Under the pieces are notes generated by a model. That model was not told where the DNA came from. It did not search any database and saw nothing but the letters and a program-made list of their open reading frames with translations. Position numbers and translations under genes: made by a program. Source: Gnetum montanum (lineage: Eukaryota > Streptophyta > Gnetopsida > Gnetales > Gnetaceae). Taken from it: a DNA stretch of 64,000 nt. Positions within the stretch are counted from its first letter, which is position 1, and each line of letters begins with the position of its first letter. This document shows, piece after piece, positions 11,923 to 23,608 of this stretch. The stretch covers positions 506,115 to 570,114 of the forward strand of contig MNCI01008068.1 in the NCBI GenBank assembly GCA_015680685.1, read 5' to 3'.

Positions 11923-13410
11923 ATGTCTTCTTCACATAGGACCCATAATACATCATATGATGAGAACACACATAGGAGAAATGATAGGATGTGTACTATA
12001 GAAAATTGGAGTGAACAACCTTGAGTAGGGGTTTCCTATGCTCATTCAAACCTTTAGTACACTCAAAGACTACATGCAACTAGTGTAGGAAATCCTAGAG
12101 GAGATGGAGTAAGTCTTAGATCAAGAAGGACCTCAAGGCCTAGGATCTCCTCTAAACCTAGACAAGATAAATCAAAGAACCAAAGGGAGAACTATAGAAG
12201 CCATGGAAATTCTTCTAGCTCCTCATCTTCCTCTTTCTCTTCAATGTCTAGTTCTAATGAAGATGAACATAGGTATAGAGATAGAGCTCCACTACAAGGT
12301 TAAGATAAAGATAGAAATAAAACCTAAGGGAAAAATCAAAGATATCATAATGAGCATAGACAAGATCATCGTAATCAAAGAAATACAAATAGAAATTTTC
12401 ATCGCAACATGTCTAATGATGATGAACCCTTATAGGCCACTAAGAGCCTAATGCAAATCATAGAGGCAATTAAGATATATCATAAGCATCGCAAGGAAAT
12501 TTTCCTACCTGGGCTTGATATTAATAATACCCCTAATTTTGTGGAAGGCTATGATTCAGATCCACAACATCGTCTACAAGCCTTCCATGATGCCTATGCC
12601 TTATACAACATTGAGAATGGATGGCAAAAGCTTAAGCTCTTTGCTAGGACACTAATCAACAAAGTAGAAAGCTGGTATAGATTATTGGAACCAAGTTCCA
12701 TTAATTGGTGGTCCACAATGTTGGAACTTTTCAATGAAAAATACCAAACCTATGCAAGGATGTACAACTTGAGGAGACAAATCCAAGAGTGGAAGTAAGA
12801 AAATTATGAACCTTTGGATGTGGCCTTGGATAGATACTATTCACAACTACATAGATGCCTAGGCCATGGTTTCTCTAAGGAAAGAAAATTTTTCCACATC
12901 ATAGGTTGGCTTCATAATGAAACAAGGGAGACCCTAGGGATGTATGCTCTAGGTCAATTATATGAGCTACAAACCCATCAGATTCGAGAGTTGATCAAGC
13001 ATGTGGAAAAAGAAGAAGGAGAGCTATGCAAATGGGAGAATGTTGAGGAAAACAACTAGGACCCAACTCTTCAAAAGAAAAGGGTCCATAGCTATGATGA
13101 AGAAAAGGAGGCAGCTCTCAATGAGATGATTTTACAATGAACCTTGTCAATACAAAATTCTCTCATTCAGCTTGAAGCAAAGTTGGATAAGATTTTGGAA
13201 TTGATGAATGAGTAAGTTAAAACTTATGTAGAAACCATATAGGAGAGAGTGACACAAAGCAAATCAAGTGATCACAACAAAAGAAGGATAAAGAACCAAG
13301 AAATAGCTATTTCAATGATAATGCATGGATTCCTTTATCATTGTTGTCTCTCCATTGTGGAGGAAACCTATCATTGTGGAGAGACAAAAGAATCCATGCA
13401 TTATCAATAA
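11923..13410 (+). pseudogene. gag: Element E gag polyprotein, one frame with several stops
   Basis: One frame runs from ATG 11,923 to TAA 13,408 (about 495 codons) with several internal stops, most of them single-base TAG/TAA/TGA changes at Gln or Arg codons (for example TAA at 12,796). The N-terminal part is rich in Ser, Arg and Asn (a Ser run at about residue 95). The capsid lies at 12,520-13,050: FVEGYDSDPQHRLQAFHDAY, LYNIENGWQKLKLFARTL, WYRLLEPSSINWW, YNLRRQIQ, then ALDRYYSQLHRCLGHGFS and IRELIKHVEKEEGEL. These match plant Ty3/gypsy gag (Retrotrans_gag type). A coiled-coil-like LEAKLDKILELMNE follows at about 13,170. The frame ends in a Cys/His-containing stretch at the 13.32-13.41 kb inverted repeat. 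Confidence 0.9.
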
Positions 13411-13418
13411 TGATAAAG
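13313..13418. repeat. Imperfect inverted repeat at the end of E gag
   Basis: TGATAATGCATGGATTC on the left pairs with GAATCCATGCATTATCA on the right, and TTGTCTCTCCA pairs with TGGAGAGACAA. The arms flank about 25 bases, and the left arm holds a short extra segment. It would fold into a hairpin about 40 bp long. Confidence 0.75.
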
Positions 13419-15666
13419 GATGTAGTTCTAGGCCAGAAGTTCAAAATATTAACACAGCCCCTATACTAGCCCATCATAAAGTTCAAGAGCAAGTGTTTGA
13501 GCAAAACCAATTCTACATAGTAGCCACTAAACCAAAAGACACTTGGTGGCTTGAAAATGAGAATATAAAACTATCTCAAAGATGCATGGAAGTAACTGAT
13601 TTGCTTATCAATTTTGGCATTTTTTGATTCTTCATAGCTTTTCAATTTCTTAATATTTTTATTTTCTTTATATTTTTCTCTTTTCTTGAGTCATTATCTT
13701 TATGTTTTATGAATGTATTTTATGTTTTTATTAATAAAATTTCTAGGTCATGATGCAAAAGTCAATGCCATGTCTTGGATTTTTTGTGTTATGCTATCAA
13801 GATGATTGGGCAAGAAATTGTGTATAGTGAGACCACCTCATCCATCCCTCTAGTTCTTTAAATAAAAGGTCTTTTTCATGGAAACAATTTGGTTCTTCTT
13901 TTATGGAACGTAAACTAATCAATGATCATTGTACCTTGAAGAAAGAAGGAATGACCAAGTGGGAATGGCAAAGGGTGTGACCTCAAGGGAACTTGTTGGG
14001 TTTTCGTCTTGACTTCCTTCATGTGGTTTATGACTCCTCTTGGAATGTATCATCACTTCCTCATTGACCAATAAAAAGGAAGCTCTGTCTTTGCATGGTG
14101 TGGTTCCCATCCAATAGAAAAAATAACAAAAAAAAAACAATAATGGAAATTCAAATAACACACCTTAGACACAATATGGGCTACAAGCACTGGTTATGGG
14201 GTTGGAAAGACATGTTACCAATGCCTAAAGGCACCCCTATAACTAAGGCCCTTCCTTTCTTTTTCTCTTTTCTTCTCTTTTTGGAGTGATGATTATTCTT
14301 TGACGTGGTTGTGGACTCATGGTGGATGGCAGGATGGAACACATCAATGCGATGCCACTATTCATGGTATGGACTTGGTCTAAACTTGGACAAATATGAA
14401 TGTTGATCATTTTAATTACACTTTTCACAAGAACCTATTATGGACATGGTCAAGTACCTTATATCCCAATCTCTACAATCTCTTCTCATTCCATTATTCA
14501 CCTCACTGCTACATGTGATTATGAGCCTTTTGGTTTTGTATAGTATAGTGCAACATCCTAACCACAACAGCTGTATGTTGTTTGAAAAAAAGGCATGATC
14601 TACATTTAACTTCTTGGGTGCCCACAAACATCTATAGAAGTGGTTATGTAAGGGCATTATGGTAGGATCCTGCTTTGGGGAGGACCGAGTTGCATAACTT
14701 TTGTTGATCATGGCTTTGAATTAACCTTCACATCTTCTAGAACATTAATGATGATTTCTTTGAATTTAGGCATGATTTTGGGACTACTTCTCATTTGTTT
14801 CATTAATTTTTTCTACTTGTCTATTTCCATATCCATTAATATTTCTTGGCCATCTTTTGAATTAGACCTTTGGTTTTAATTATTCAAAAACCTATGTGCT
14901 TCTAGAGTTATGCTTATTAGTCATGGGGGCTAGGGATGCTTGCTTTAAAATTTTTAAGATTTTTCCAACATACTATTTTTGAACATCATGGTAACTAATA
15001 GTATTTGATCAAAATAATGTGAACTTGATGATTTTAGTTACCTCATAGCCTTGGGCATAGTATCTTGTAATCATCTTGTGCTTAAATGAAAACTAAGGGA
15101 TCTGAAAAGGGTTCATTATAAGAAAAATTTACTAAAACTAATGTTGATCCTTTGGTAACTACAGGTGATGATAAAAAAAACATCTAAGGAAGAAGGTCTT
15201 TTGCCAAGCACAAAAACAAAGCCAAGAGAGGGACAATGGAGGATATGATCATGAACACATCATAGCACATAAAAGATAGCAACTCAAGCTTCACATGTTT
15301 ACTAGATCCATGGGTTGATGAGAAGAAATTTTAGTTCACCCTTCAAGAATGTTTTGCAAAACTAGAGAAGCATCGACATAATAATCAAGGTTAAAATTCT
15401 GCCACTACTAGTGACAACAATGAGAATCATATTTAGTGAATTCTTGCAGACCTATGCAAATTTTGTAATCTTCAATGTTTATCCAATATTTTTGTTACTC
15501 TATAATTTTGTATGCATCCACTCAAATAAAAATTTTTGTAATGTGACACTCAGAGTTAGTTAGTAATTAGCATTAGTCAATAATTCCATACCTTCCCAAT
15601 TTTGTAAAGAAAGCTTGATCCTATCTTGTTAACTTGAGGGCAAGTTTTTATTTAGTCGTGGGGGTA
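13411..15666 (+). other. Element E region between gag and 3' LTR
   Basis: No protease, RT, RNase H or integrase motif on either strand. A short open frame (to 13,624) ends LINFGIF; it overlaps the inverted repeat and continues beyond it. Further downstream (15,210-15,470) weak coding-like plus-strand text appears (DKKNI, GTMEDMIMN, LQECFAKLE). An AT-rich spacer fills the rest. The two halves look like unrelated non-coding cargo in a non-autonomous element. Confidence 0.5.
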
Positions 15667-16630
15667 TGATGAATCATTAGTTAGCTAGGTTATCTAATAA
15701 AAAGTTAAATTTTTGATTAGCTTTGATAATAAGGCTTTGATAACCAGGCTTTGAAAATAAGGCCTCAATAACAAGGCTCCAATAACAAGGCCTCAACATT
15801 AGGAATCTAACATTAGGTATCCAACATTAAATCCTAGGATGCAATGTCAGATATCCAACGTTGTGAGGTATATGCTATCCTATAAATATAGCGCTTGGGC
15901 TCACGATTTGGAATATTTTTGCAATAGTTTTTCATAGTTTTGTCAATACAGTAACCAAATTCTTGTAGTTTTATTTCATAATCTTAGAGAATAGTTAGTT
16001 GGTGCTCACAAAGTGGATCTAAGTTAGTTGTACAAAGTCTTATTTGATTGGCAATGTACTTGGACATATTCCATGAGTGGCAATAAGATCGAGATTGATT
16101 CTTATTCATTGTAGCACTTCAAATTAGATTAGATTTACTTTCCATGAAATTTACCTTTCATGTACTTAGTTAATATTTACATTTTCATGCATGTTAATTA
16201 ATTAAGCACATAAGTATGATTTCTTTGAGCATGTGTATGACTCTTGGTAATCCTAGCAACACTTAACATTTGGTAACCTAGCAATGTTATATGTGTTCAA
16301 GATATGCAAAAGAAGTGGGATTGGATACTTATGTTAGGATGGTTGATTATTAATTAGCAATTATATTAGTTGAATTGATTATAAATGGAGTTTTGATCTA
16401 TTGTTAATTGTAGAACAATAAAATATAAAATACTAAAAATCATATGCCTCACTCTAGACTAAACCATATGTGACAGAACTACCACTAGTCCAAGTGGAAA
16501 GATAGTGAACAACGATCAAGGCATAGCGATCTAGATGCCACAACTAGTCCCATCCATAGAATTCAACCAAATCATGCATGAACACTTGTGATCCATATGG
16601 TTGAGCATAGGGGTACCTTGCCACTCATCA
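15667..16630 (+). repeat. Element E 3' LTR
   Basis: Starts TGATGAATCATTAGTTAGC and ends CCACTCATCA. It aligns with 10,885-11,792; the extra length includes a duplicated AATAAGGCTT/AACAAGGCT stretch near 15,725-15,800. TATAAATA lies at 15,881-15,888. Confidence 0.92.
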
Positions 16631-16635
16631 ACTTG
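16631..16635. repeat. Right TSD of element E (acttg)
   Basis: Counterpart of acctg at 10,880-10,884. The 187-bp monomer continues directly after it. Confidence 0.85.
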
Positions 16636-17070
16636 TTTTTGCTCAATTGTTTAACATTTCAAGGTTATTGGAGGCTTTGGGGAGGTGTAAAGGTCATGAT
16701 GTGTTACCTTGAAGGTTGTTTGAGATATTTGATGGCTAAAACCCTATGAACTATGCTAGGAATACATTGTCCATCATAGTTTAGGTTCCCCTAGAACAAA
16801 TTATTTTTTTCATTTTTCAACAATCTTTAAGGGATTTTTGAGCTACCATAGGTTCTAGCTAAGGTTTGGGACTTGGCATGGTTACTCCTAAGTTGATTGC
16901 AAGCTTGATTGATTGTGGAAGGTCCCATCCCCTTTGGAACTATGCTAGCTAGCGTAGTTGAACTCTTGCCAACATAGTTGCCCAAAATAGCTTGTGTTAT
17001 TAGTTTTGTCTTCCTTCAATGCTTGGCATCTTTCAATGTTAACATCCAATTTTCAATTTTGTCATGAGGG
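16636..17070. repeat. ~187-bp tandem repeat array in element D, part 2
   Basis: Continues the monomer cut by E (TTTCAAGGTTATTGGAGGC, then GAGGTGTAAAGG). Two more cores lie at about 16,750 and 16,939 (AACTATGCTAG and AACTATGCTAGCTAGCGTAG), 189 bp apart. The array fades after about 17,070 into unassigned sequence that leads to the antisense gene. Confidence 0.8.
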
Positions 17071-18560
17071 TTTACTAGCTTCAACATATTGTGAATGGAT
17101 GGTTGGGAGGTAAGTTTTGGCAATGGTTAAGGCTTGGAATCCATTCTAGGGATTTTTAGGAAATTAAATCTGATGTAGTTCCTATGTTAAAAGCTTAAAT
17201 CCTAGTGTGTTAGGATTTTTATTCATTTATTTGGGAGGTACCTAGTTGGATCCATCCAAATTCAAATTATTAAAATACATTAATTTTTTCACTAACCCAG
17301 TGTAGTTTCCACCTTATAATTATGAACATAGAGTTATGTGGGAGTGTTTTGGATGTTACAAGTAAGGTGCTTAGATCATCAATGCATAAGTTTTGGAATA
17401 ATTACCACATTACAATTTTATCAAAATAAGTTTCCTAGCCCATATCCAATACACAGTGCATAGCATTAGATCTTCGACCTTGATTTTGGCTTTAATTCCC
17501 ATTCATCCCTAGTGTAGCTTGATCATTCTACAGTAAGGAGCAATGCAGTTGCAAGGAGGACCTCGGAGAATTTGGAGCTATTTTGCATTAACATGTTCAC
17601 AAGATGTCCAAGATAAGAGTGTCCATTGGTAAGAACCTAGCACTAGAGGAGGTAGACACTACTACCAAGGGAATTTACAACCTTTCATAGCCTCTACTTG
17701 GGGAGGGTTCATCCACAATGATTGCGAGGTACACCACTCCATGCCATTTTTTGTGAAAAACCTAGCCATTTTCTCTTGGATAGGCTTGTATGTTAAATGG
17801 ATTTTGGATTTAGATGGTTTAGATGATGTACTGTAGTTGTGGTCAAGTGTTTTCTATGTTATTTTAGGTCTCAAGGACTATTGGCATGAAGTTACGAATT
17901 TTTATTTTGCTTTGTTTTGTGTATTTTATAATGTTTTTGATGCAAAAGAAATGATAAATTTCTATTTTTTGTACGAAAATAGAGTAGAATGTTTTGGATT
18001 TAAGGGTCATGGGATTTTTATTTGATGTTTTACAGTCAAACTAGTGGTTTAACCACTAATTTTTGACTTATGGTTAATGTATTATGAATTTTTCTGTAAG
18101 TTGGTTCATAGTGGATTTTTGGTGTTGTACTATTTTATCCTTTTGAAATTGGGCAGCATTGATATCTAGAATGAACTTTCTTTACCAATGCCCTAGCTTC
18201 CTAGGAATGCTTAAGGCCATATAGGAGGGTTTGGCATCAACTCTAGAATTTAAAAAAATTTAATTTTTGTAGTGATTTTATTGCATTAATTTTTCTAGAG
18301 TTGGGAATTTTTTTGTAAAATTTTGTAGCTTTAGGTTGTCATGTGAATTTTTCCTATGCCTAGACTTGCAATGTTAATGTTAAATTTTTTTGAATTTATT
18401 ATATGTGAAATACCTAGACTTAGAAAAAATTTAGTGAAAACTTGTCCTTCATTTCTTTTTGTATGATTGATACAAGTACCATGTGACAATAGTGGCCCTA
18501 GTGATGATAACCTTGAAGATGCTCCTTGTCCCCCTCTAGTTGGACCTTAGTCTTACCATC
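17071..18560 (+). pseudogene. Element D antisense gene remnant (opposite to D gag)
   Basis: Decayed counterpart of the antisense gene in A and B. The stretch at 17,535-17,580 aligns with B's exon on the minus strand near 47,000 (both give MQL followed by a Gly/Glu-rich segment). At 18,470 the splice acceptor ACAAG, then TACC, is the same as B's (GACAAG, TACC). The final exon (18,476-18,550) reads PCDNSGPSDDN, matching PGDTSGPSDEG in A and PSDVVGPNDLAEEE in B. The stretch between about 17,640 and 18,470 is T-rich and intron-like. The function is unknown. The evidence is comparison among the three copies, not a known family. Confidence 0.55.
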
Positions 18561-19010
18561 TTGATAATGATTTTGGCTATTTTTTATTGATGTTATAGTG
18601 TTATGGTTACTACTTTTCATGTTCATTGGCTATTTTTAGCCATTGGTTGTTATGAGACTATTTATTTTTATTTTGTTGCTACATGGTGTAGCCATGGCTA
18701 TTGGACTTTTATTTTGTTTTACATGTTATTATTGATTAAAATCTTGTCAAAATATGTGACTATGGCTATTGGTTATGAACATGTTGGGTATTACTATTTT
18801 TAGTTTTCCTTACTTGTTTTTAATATTGCTAGTTTTATACATTTTATGTATTCAATGTTTTATTCATGGTATGAGGCTACTTTGGTTAAAGTACATGGTC
18901 ATAAGGTAATAATTGTTAAAGTAAAATGTAAATTAAATTGGAAAATAAAATGTAAGCTAAGGTATAATTGCTATAATAGAGACAAATTAGAAATAGATCA
19001 TAAAGGTATA
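18561..19010. other. Element D spacer between antisense gene and minisatellite
   Basis: AT-rich. It aligns loosely with A's 34,500-34,845 (both have TGTTATAG or similar, ATGGTT and TTATGTA-type words and a run ending ATGGTCATAAGGTAA or TTATGATGTAAGGTAA). I see no gene. Confidence 0.5.
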
Positions 19011-19100
19011 ACTAGTTTTAGGCCATAGTAGGCCACAAGGGTGCTAGTTTTAGGCCTTAGTAGGCCATGGTGTTGCCAGTTTTAGGCCTTATCAGGTCAC
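19011..19100. repeat. GGCC minisatellite, element D copy
   Basis: Three units of TAGTTTTAGGCCNTAGTAGGCCAC with short spacers. In D's own orientation the unit reads GTGGCCTACTATGGCCTAAAAC. The same unit occurs at the same place in A (34,850-34,980) and in B (46,140-46,580). Confidence 0.85.
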
Positions 19101-19332
19101 TATCCATACTTGTCTAGCAAGTATGGGATACTTTTGAAAGAACATATAACAACAAAACCAACAATGAAACATGATATAATGTCACAATAGTGATCAAATG
19201 GTCATTAACAAGAGATGGGATAAGACATTTACTACAAACTTGTTGTTTAACCTTTGATAGATCAAAAAATTCCTTTTGCATAATTTTATGCTTACCATAT
19301 CTCTTGTTTAGCATGGCTAGTTGTAGGAATTT

Positions 19333-19810
19333 TCATTGATCACCCCACGTTGTAGAGTTAATATTGCTAACATCATTATTTTTCTTATCATTGGTCCAAG
19401 TCTGATTATTGAGAGTATCCTCTTGAAACTCCAACTCCAAACTTCGATTGATGTTGACATAATTAACTAAAGGTAGTGGCATATTGTCCCCACGAATGCA
19501 AATTTTCTCTACTTCATAGGGCAAGTCAATCTACTAATATATAGGAGATGAGATCATGAAAAGCTTAGCCAACCATGGCCTTCCTAGAATTAAGTTAAAG
19601 CTAGGTGTCTCTTCGACTACTAGGAAGTTTGTGGATGTAGGGAGTTGCTCACTAACTACAAAATCCAAGGAGATGGAACCTCGTATCAGTACTCATGATT
19701 CATTAAATGACTTGAGTGCCCTAGTTTTTTAATAATAAAAAATGTTACCACATTAGTTTGTACCTACCAACATGTATTATAATAAGAAGATGAGCATATA
19801 GCACCTCTCC
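19333..19810 (-). pseudogene. Element D aspartic protease region
   Basis: On the minus strand, SFNLILGRPWLAKLFMISSP followed by IDLPYEVEKICIRGDNMPLP is the C-terminal half of a Ty3/gypsy protease with the LGRPWL signature. The preceding part (ISLDFVVSEQ) is the mid-domain strand. The corresponding segments in A (35,570-35,700) and B (45,700-45,850) read the same way. Two TAG stops follow SSPIY. The frame continues as an acidic C-terminal extension to about 19,333. The 19,101-19,332 interval holds nothing I recognise. Confidence 0.8.
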
Positions 19811-20871
19811 ATTTCAAGAGTCAATCTTCACTTCACTATCATGGAATTTAAGCATGGATTGATGCCTGTTTCACTATTGTTGGGTCTCTAGCTATGTCAC
19901 AAAGATGATCATGCCTCTTACTAGCTTTCTTAGAAAATTTTTTATGTTGAATTTGATTGTATTTAAGAAACTATTATAAAAGCTTAGAGGGCTTCATTAG
20001 TAACCTAGTGTACCTCAACCTATCCTTCCACCCAAAGCTTGGTCTTGGTTGATTTGGGGTGTAGGAAGTGGATGCTTGTAACAAGTCAAAAGATGTGTTA
20101 CAAGGTGGTGATCCTTGCCTCTTTACTTGTTTTGACTCTTTTACCACTACATCCATAGTTTTGTGTTCTTACTTGGTTTTATCATTATCCCTCCTTGCAT
20201 GTTGGTTTTTATATGTCACATAGGCCAAGTTGTTACTTGCCTCAGCCACCTTCTTGATGTTCTTAGTGTGTAAAAAGTCTTGGCTTAGTGATCAAGGATC
20301 TACATAGTAGAGGTTTGACTTGATGAAGTTAGTTATGAATCCCTTCAAGATGGCCAATAGGTGAGTTTCAAAGATAGGCTCGAAAATCCCAATGAGTGTT
20401 AAATTCCATCTCTGAATGAATCTTTTGACTAGTTCAAGTGACCCCTACTTCACCTTCATTAGTAGATGTAATGTGGCATTTGACTTCAAGTTGTATCTAA
20501 AGTGGTTGACAAATTGGTTTATTATATACTCAAGGGAAGAGATGGAACCTCTAGGAAAGATTTGATACCAATCTAGATCTTACCCTTAAGTGACATAGGA
20601 AAAACTCCTAGTATCCTATGTGGCCAAGCTTGCAAAAAGAGGTACCTAGAATAAAAGGTGGCTAGATATGCATTGGGATCCCTTTCACCATTGTACTTGG
20701 TGAAGTTTGGTATAGGCATGCCCATAGGTAAGGTTATTTGAGGCATGGTAGGGCTTATAGGATCATCTTAGTAAAATTCTAGAACCTTGAATGTCTAAGT
20801 TTTACTAGCCATAAGTTTCCATAGCTCTTCGGTAAGGTCTTGAACCATTTGGAAGGCTTGACCAAGCCTTG
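19811..20871 (-). pseudogene. gag: Element D gag, C-terminal part (split by element A)
   Basis: Minus-strand gag with capsid segments in order: FTKYNGERDPNAYLATF, AWPHRILGVFPMSLKGK, YIINQFVNHFRYNLKSNATL, RFIQRWNLTLIG, NFIKSNLYYVDP, HTKNIKKVAEASNNLAYVTY, KNQHARRDND. The same blocks occur in B (43,530-43,980) and A (36,900-37,540). The frame is cut at 20,871 by element A. It resumes at 57,015 with the N-terminal part, so the two halves sit 36 kb apart. Stops are mostly TAG. Confidence 0.88.
20867..20871. repeat. Left TSD of element A (ccttg)
   Basis: Identical to 57,010-57,014. It abuts TGTAGCAAC, the LTR edge of A. D gag stops here and resumes at 57,015. Confidence 0.88.
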
Positions 20872-22390
20872 TGTAGCAACTAGAAAATTTTATTGTTGGA
20901 AAACCAAAGTTTCCAAGTGGAAAAACTTTAAGCCCAAATCCCATGGGCCTCCAAAAAATAGGATTTGAGGTGCCCTAGATAGTCTTGCCAATCACATAAG
21001 GACTTACATACTATAAACAAGGGTAACAAAAATAAAGTTTAAATTGAAAATATGTGCAAAAAATAACAAAAAATAATGTTGATTTGCACAAAAAATGAAA
21101 TTGTGAACTTTATTACAATAAATATTGAAAATAAAGAGAGTTCATAGTATGTAAAAATGGTTCTTGGAATGCAAAGGATGTAGTTCAATGGGGTTTGGAA
21201 TTTTTTGAAGTTGGTAGCCTTAGATACCATTGTCGGCTCCACAATCCAAATGCTCCACAACTTCCAAAACTACAACACTTTGCTAGTTCCTTTACTAGAT
21301 TTGCAGCATTGGTGGTTCAAGGAGGTGAGATGTGTGGGGATTTTGGGAAAAAAAGAAGAGTCACACTAGGAGTCTTGATGCCCAAGTTGCTTACAGTTGC
21401 TACCAAATTTCAAACAATCTTGAGTGTTAAATAATTGTCAAAATGGCTATGGGTTCCACATTAAGATTGCTCCAAAGGCCTTGTATCCACAATAAATTTT
21501 CAAAGCTCTTGAAATGCCAAAATGCTGAAAATATATAAAAAGGAGAAACCTTACAAAATTTGGGAACCTTTTCATGTTGTTGAAGCTTGGTTTTTATAGG
21601 TTTCATGGCCAAAAATTTTGTTGCAAATTTTTTCCTAATTGTTAACAGATTTATGTTACATGCATGTGTGGCAGGTGTATAAATCTAGCATGGTTTACAT
21701 GTATGATAAGTTTTAATACCCCAAAGGTAGCAAAACCATTCCAGTTACTAAAAATAGTAAATGAGAATTTTACCCACATTGGTTTCTTCCACCCATGATA
21801 GCCTTTTAGGAGCAATGTTGAGCCTACAAGAACCATGCTAGATTGCATGATTAATTGCTAGGATGTAGGATCAACACTAAGGTCTTTGGAGTCATGCTAG
21901 AGCTACTAGAGTAATGCTAGGATTTTTGGACCAATTCTTACCATGCTAAACTCCAAGAGTAATGCTAGGTTTACATGAGCTAGGCAAAGGCTACAAGACC
22001 CACAATGAGACTTTAGGAGTTGAAACCCCCAACACTGAGCATAGGTGACTTTGGCATAGCAAATGTTTTACCCCCCAAAAAACCCATGAAAATGCTAATT
22101 TTGGTAATCCAAAAGGAATTTTTCATGGGTATTGAGCCCATGATTACTTTTTCATGGGAACTGATGCCCCTAAGCCCAAATATGAAATTTATATCACTTT
22201 TTTCACTTGGGTATTGAGCCCATGATTACTTGTGATGCATTTTTACAATCCCAAAAGTTGAGGTATGTGAAATTGCACCTCATGAATCATAATCTTCACA
22301 TTTTAAAATGAAATTCTAGCCTTGGATTTCATAGGGTAAAAGTTACAATGCGAAGAAGGTTATAAAATGCATTTTATTGGTGGTGTTTCA
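20872..22390 (-). repeat. Element A 3' LTR
   Basis: 1,519 bp; on the minus strand it begins TGAAACACCACC and ends GTTGCTACA. It is collinear with A's 5' LTR (39,182-39,971 plus 56,251-57,009); the B insertion point in the 5' copy corresponds to about 21,655 here. A possible TATA box on the minus strand (TATAAAAACC) lies at about 21,588-21,598. Confidence 0.92.
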
Positions 22391-23390
22391 TTGGTCACTC
22401 TTTGTTGGTCTCTTGAGGATTGACCTAAGAGGCACCGAAAAAGAATATAAAACATGATTGTAGTTCCATCACCAATGTTCTCTCTCTACACTTTATTCTT
22501 TAGTGTTGAACCATGCTAAAGATTGCTTATGATGATGGGATAAGGTTATGATGAGGTGGTAAAATTTGTAGGTTATGTATGATCATGGAATTTAACAATG
22601 ATTTCCATAGGCTAACATCATGGCTACAGTATGGAATTAACATATTTATTAATCAATAAGTCTTCATGCTTTGTGCTTTGATGCATTGGTTAGAAAACAA
22701 TGCATTTGAGGAACCAACATTTCACTCCAAGTTTCTTTGGCCATTTAGACTCTTTCCTTTGCATGTTTACAACCATTGGATTAGCTTTTGTTCTTCATTG
22801 GCCTTTTGGCTTCTTGCCAATTTGCTTTCTCATTTTTTTATGGGGTGAAACCTTGATTGGATTTCTTTGCCAAAGCTAGATTTGATTTGGTTTTTCAATC
22901 AAATGAGATGTGTTACATTCAATGAACTTGATGATGGAGCATGACATAGGGATGTCAAATGACCATGATGCATGAGTGTCAAACATAGGTCATCATTATT
23001 GCTCAAGATCAAAAAGGTTATAATTAGGCTATGGGGTTAGGCTTAAGAAAATGTTAATAGGAGGGAGGTGGCATAAACACTCTCAACATAGCAAGAAAAT
23101 CCCATGGGATCTTGCACATTGAGGTCACATGATGACTTACTACCTTAATGAGTTGAATCTTTGTGATGACTTGAGACTTCATCCTGCAAGCACAACCCCA
23201 AGAGAATAAGAAAATAAGACAAAAGAAACATGTTATTACACGATAATGCATAAGGCCATATAAGATAATCAACAAACCAGGTCACCATAGGTCACATATG
23301 TTACAAATTTTGATAGTTCATCTATTATGCAAAAAGAGTTCATGCAGGTTTGCTTGTAATTGGTTGTAAAGGTTTTTCATGTCAACTATT
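22391..23390 (-). other. Element A 3' non-coding region and polypurine tract
   Basis: Non-coding, conserved with D's 7,121-8,210. Immediately before the LTR the minus strand reads AACAAAGAGTGACCAA; B has AACAAAGAGGCCAA in the same position before its 3' LTR. This is the probable plus-strand primer. Confidence 0.7.
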
Positions 23391-23603
23391 GGTTCTCATG
23401 TGCTACGTGTAGTAGGAATTTAAGTAGGAATGATTGACAAAGCTGGAAAACTCATTTCCATCTATTTCTACTATCCTAAAGGCTTCATTTTCATAGGCTT
23501 TAGTGACCAAGAAAGGTCCTTCCTAGTTGGCTAAGAATTTGTTTGCATGTTCACGAATAGTTTTGAGGACCAAGTCTCATTCCTTGATCTTGTTCTTGTT
23601 CAG
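23391..23603 (-). pseudogene. Element A integrase C-terminal tail
   Basis: Minus-strand DLVLKTIREHANKFLAN, EGPFLVTKAYENEAF, then EIDGNEFSSFVNHSYLNSYY match the C-terminal tail of plant Ty3/gypsy integrase (core W-x-GPY-x-V-x-x-A then G-x-x-L-x-x-x-W-N-x-x-x-LK-x-YY). TAG replaces Trp before EGPF. The upstream part of the frame continues at 25,350 across a solo LTR, with no codons lost except the TSD. Confidence 0.85.
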
Positions 23604-23608
23604 GTCAT
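23604..23608. repeat. Left TSD of the solo LTR (gtcat)
   Basis: Identical to 25,345-25,349. Integrase codons join across the two sites. Confidence 0.8.

Larger units (their letters stand above)
10885..16630 (+). mobile_element. Element E: gag-only LTR retrotransposon (TR-GAG-like)
   Basis: Complete 5.7-kb element: LTRs of 908 and 964 bp, a five-base TSD with one mismatch, a primer site, and one long decayed gag frame. There is no protease, RT or integrase. That is the layout described for plant TR-GAG elements, which use the enzymes of related autonomous copies. It sits inside one monomer of D's 187-bp array. Its LTRs and primer site differ from the D/A/B family. Confidence 0.9.

Noticed and set aside
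9238-17070. Centromeric satellite
   Set aside because: Only about ten degenerate monomers, bounded by element D sequence and interrupted by E. Nothing here shows a long array.
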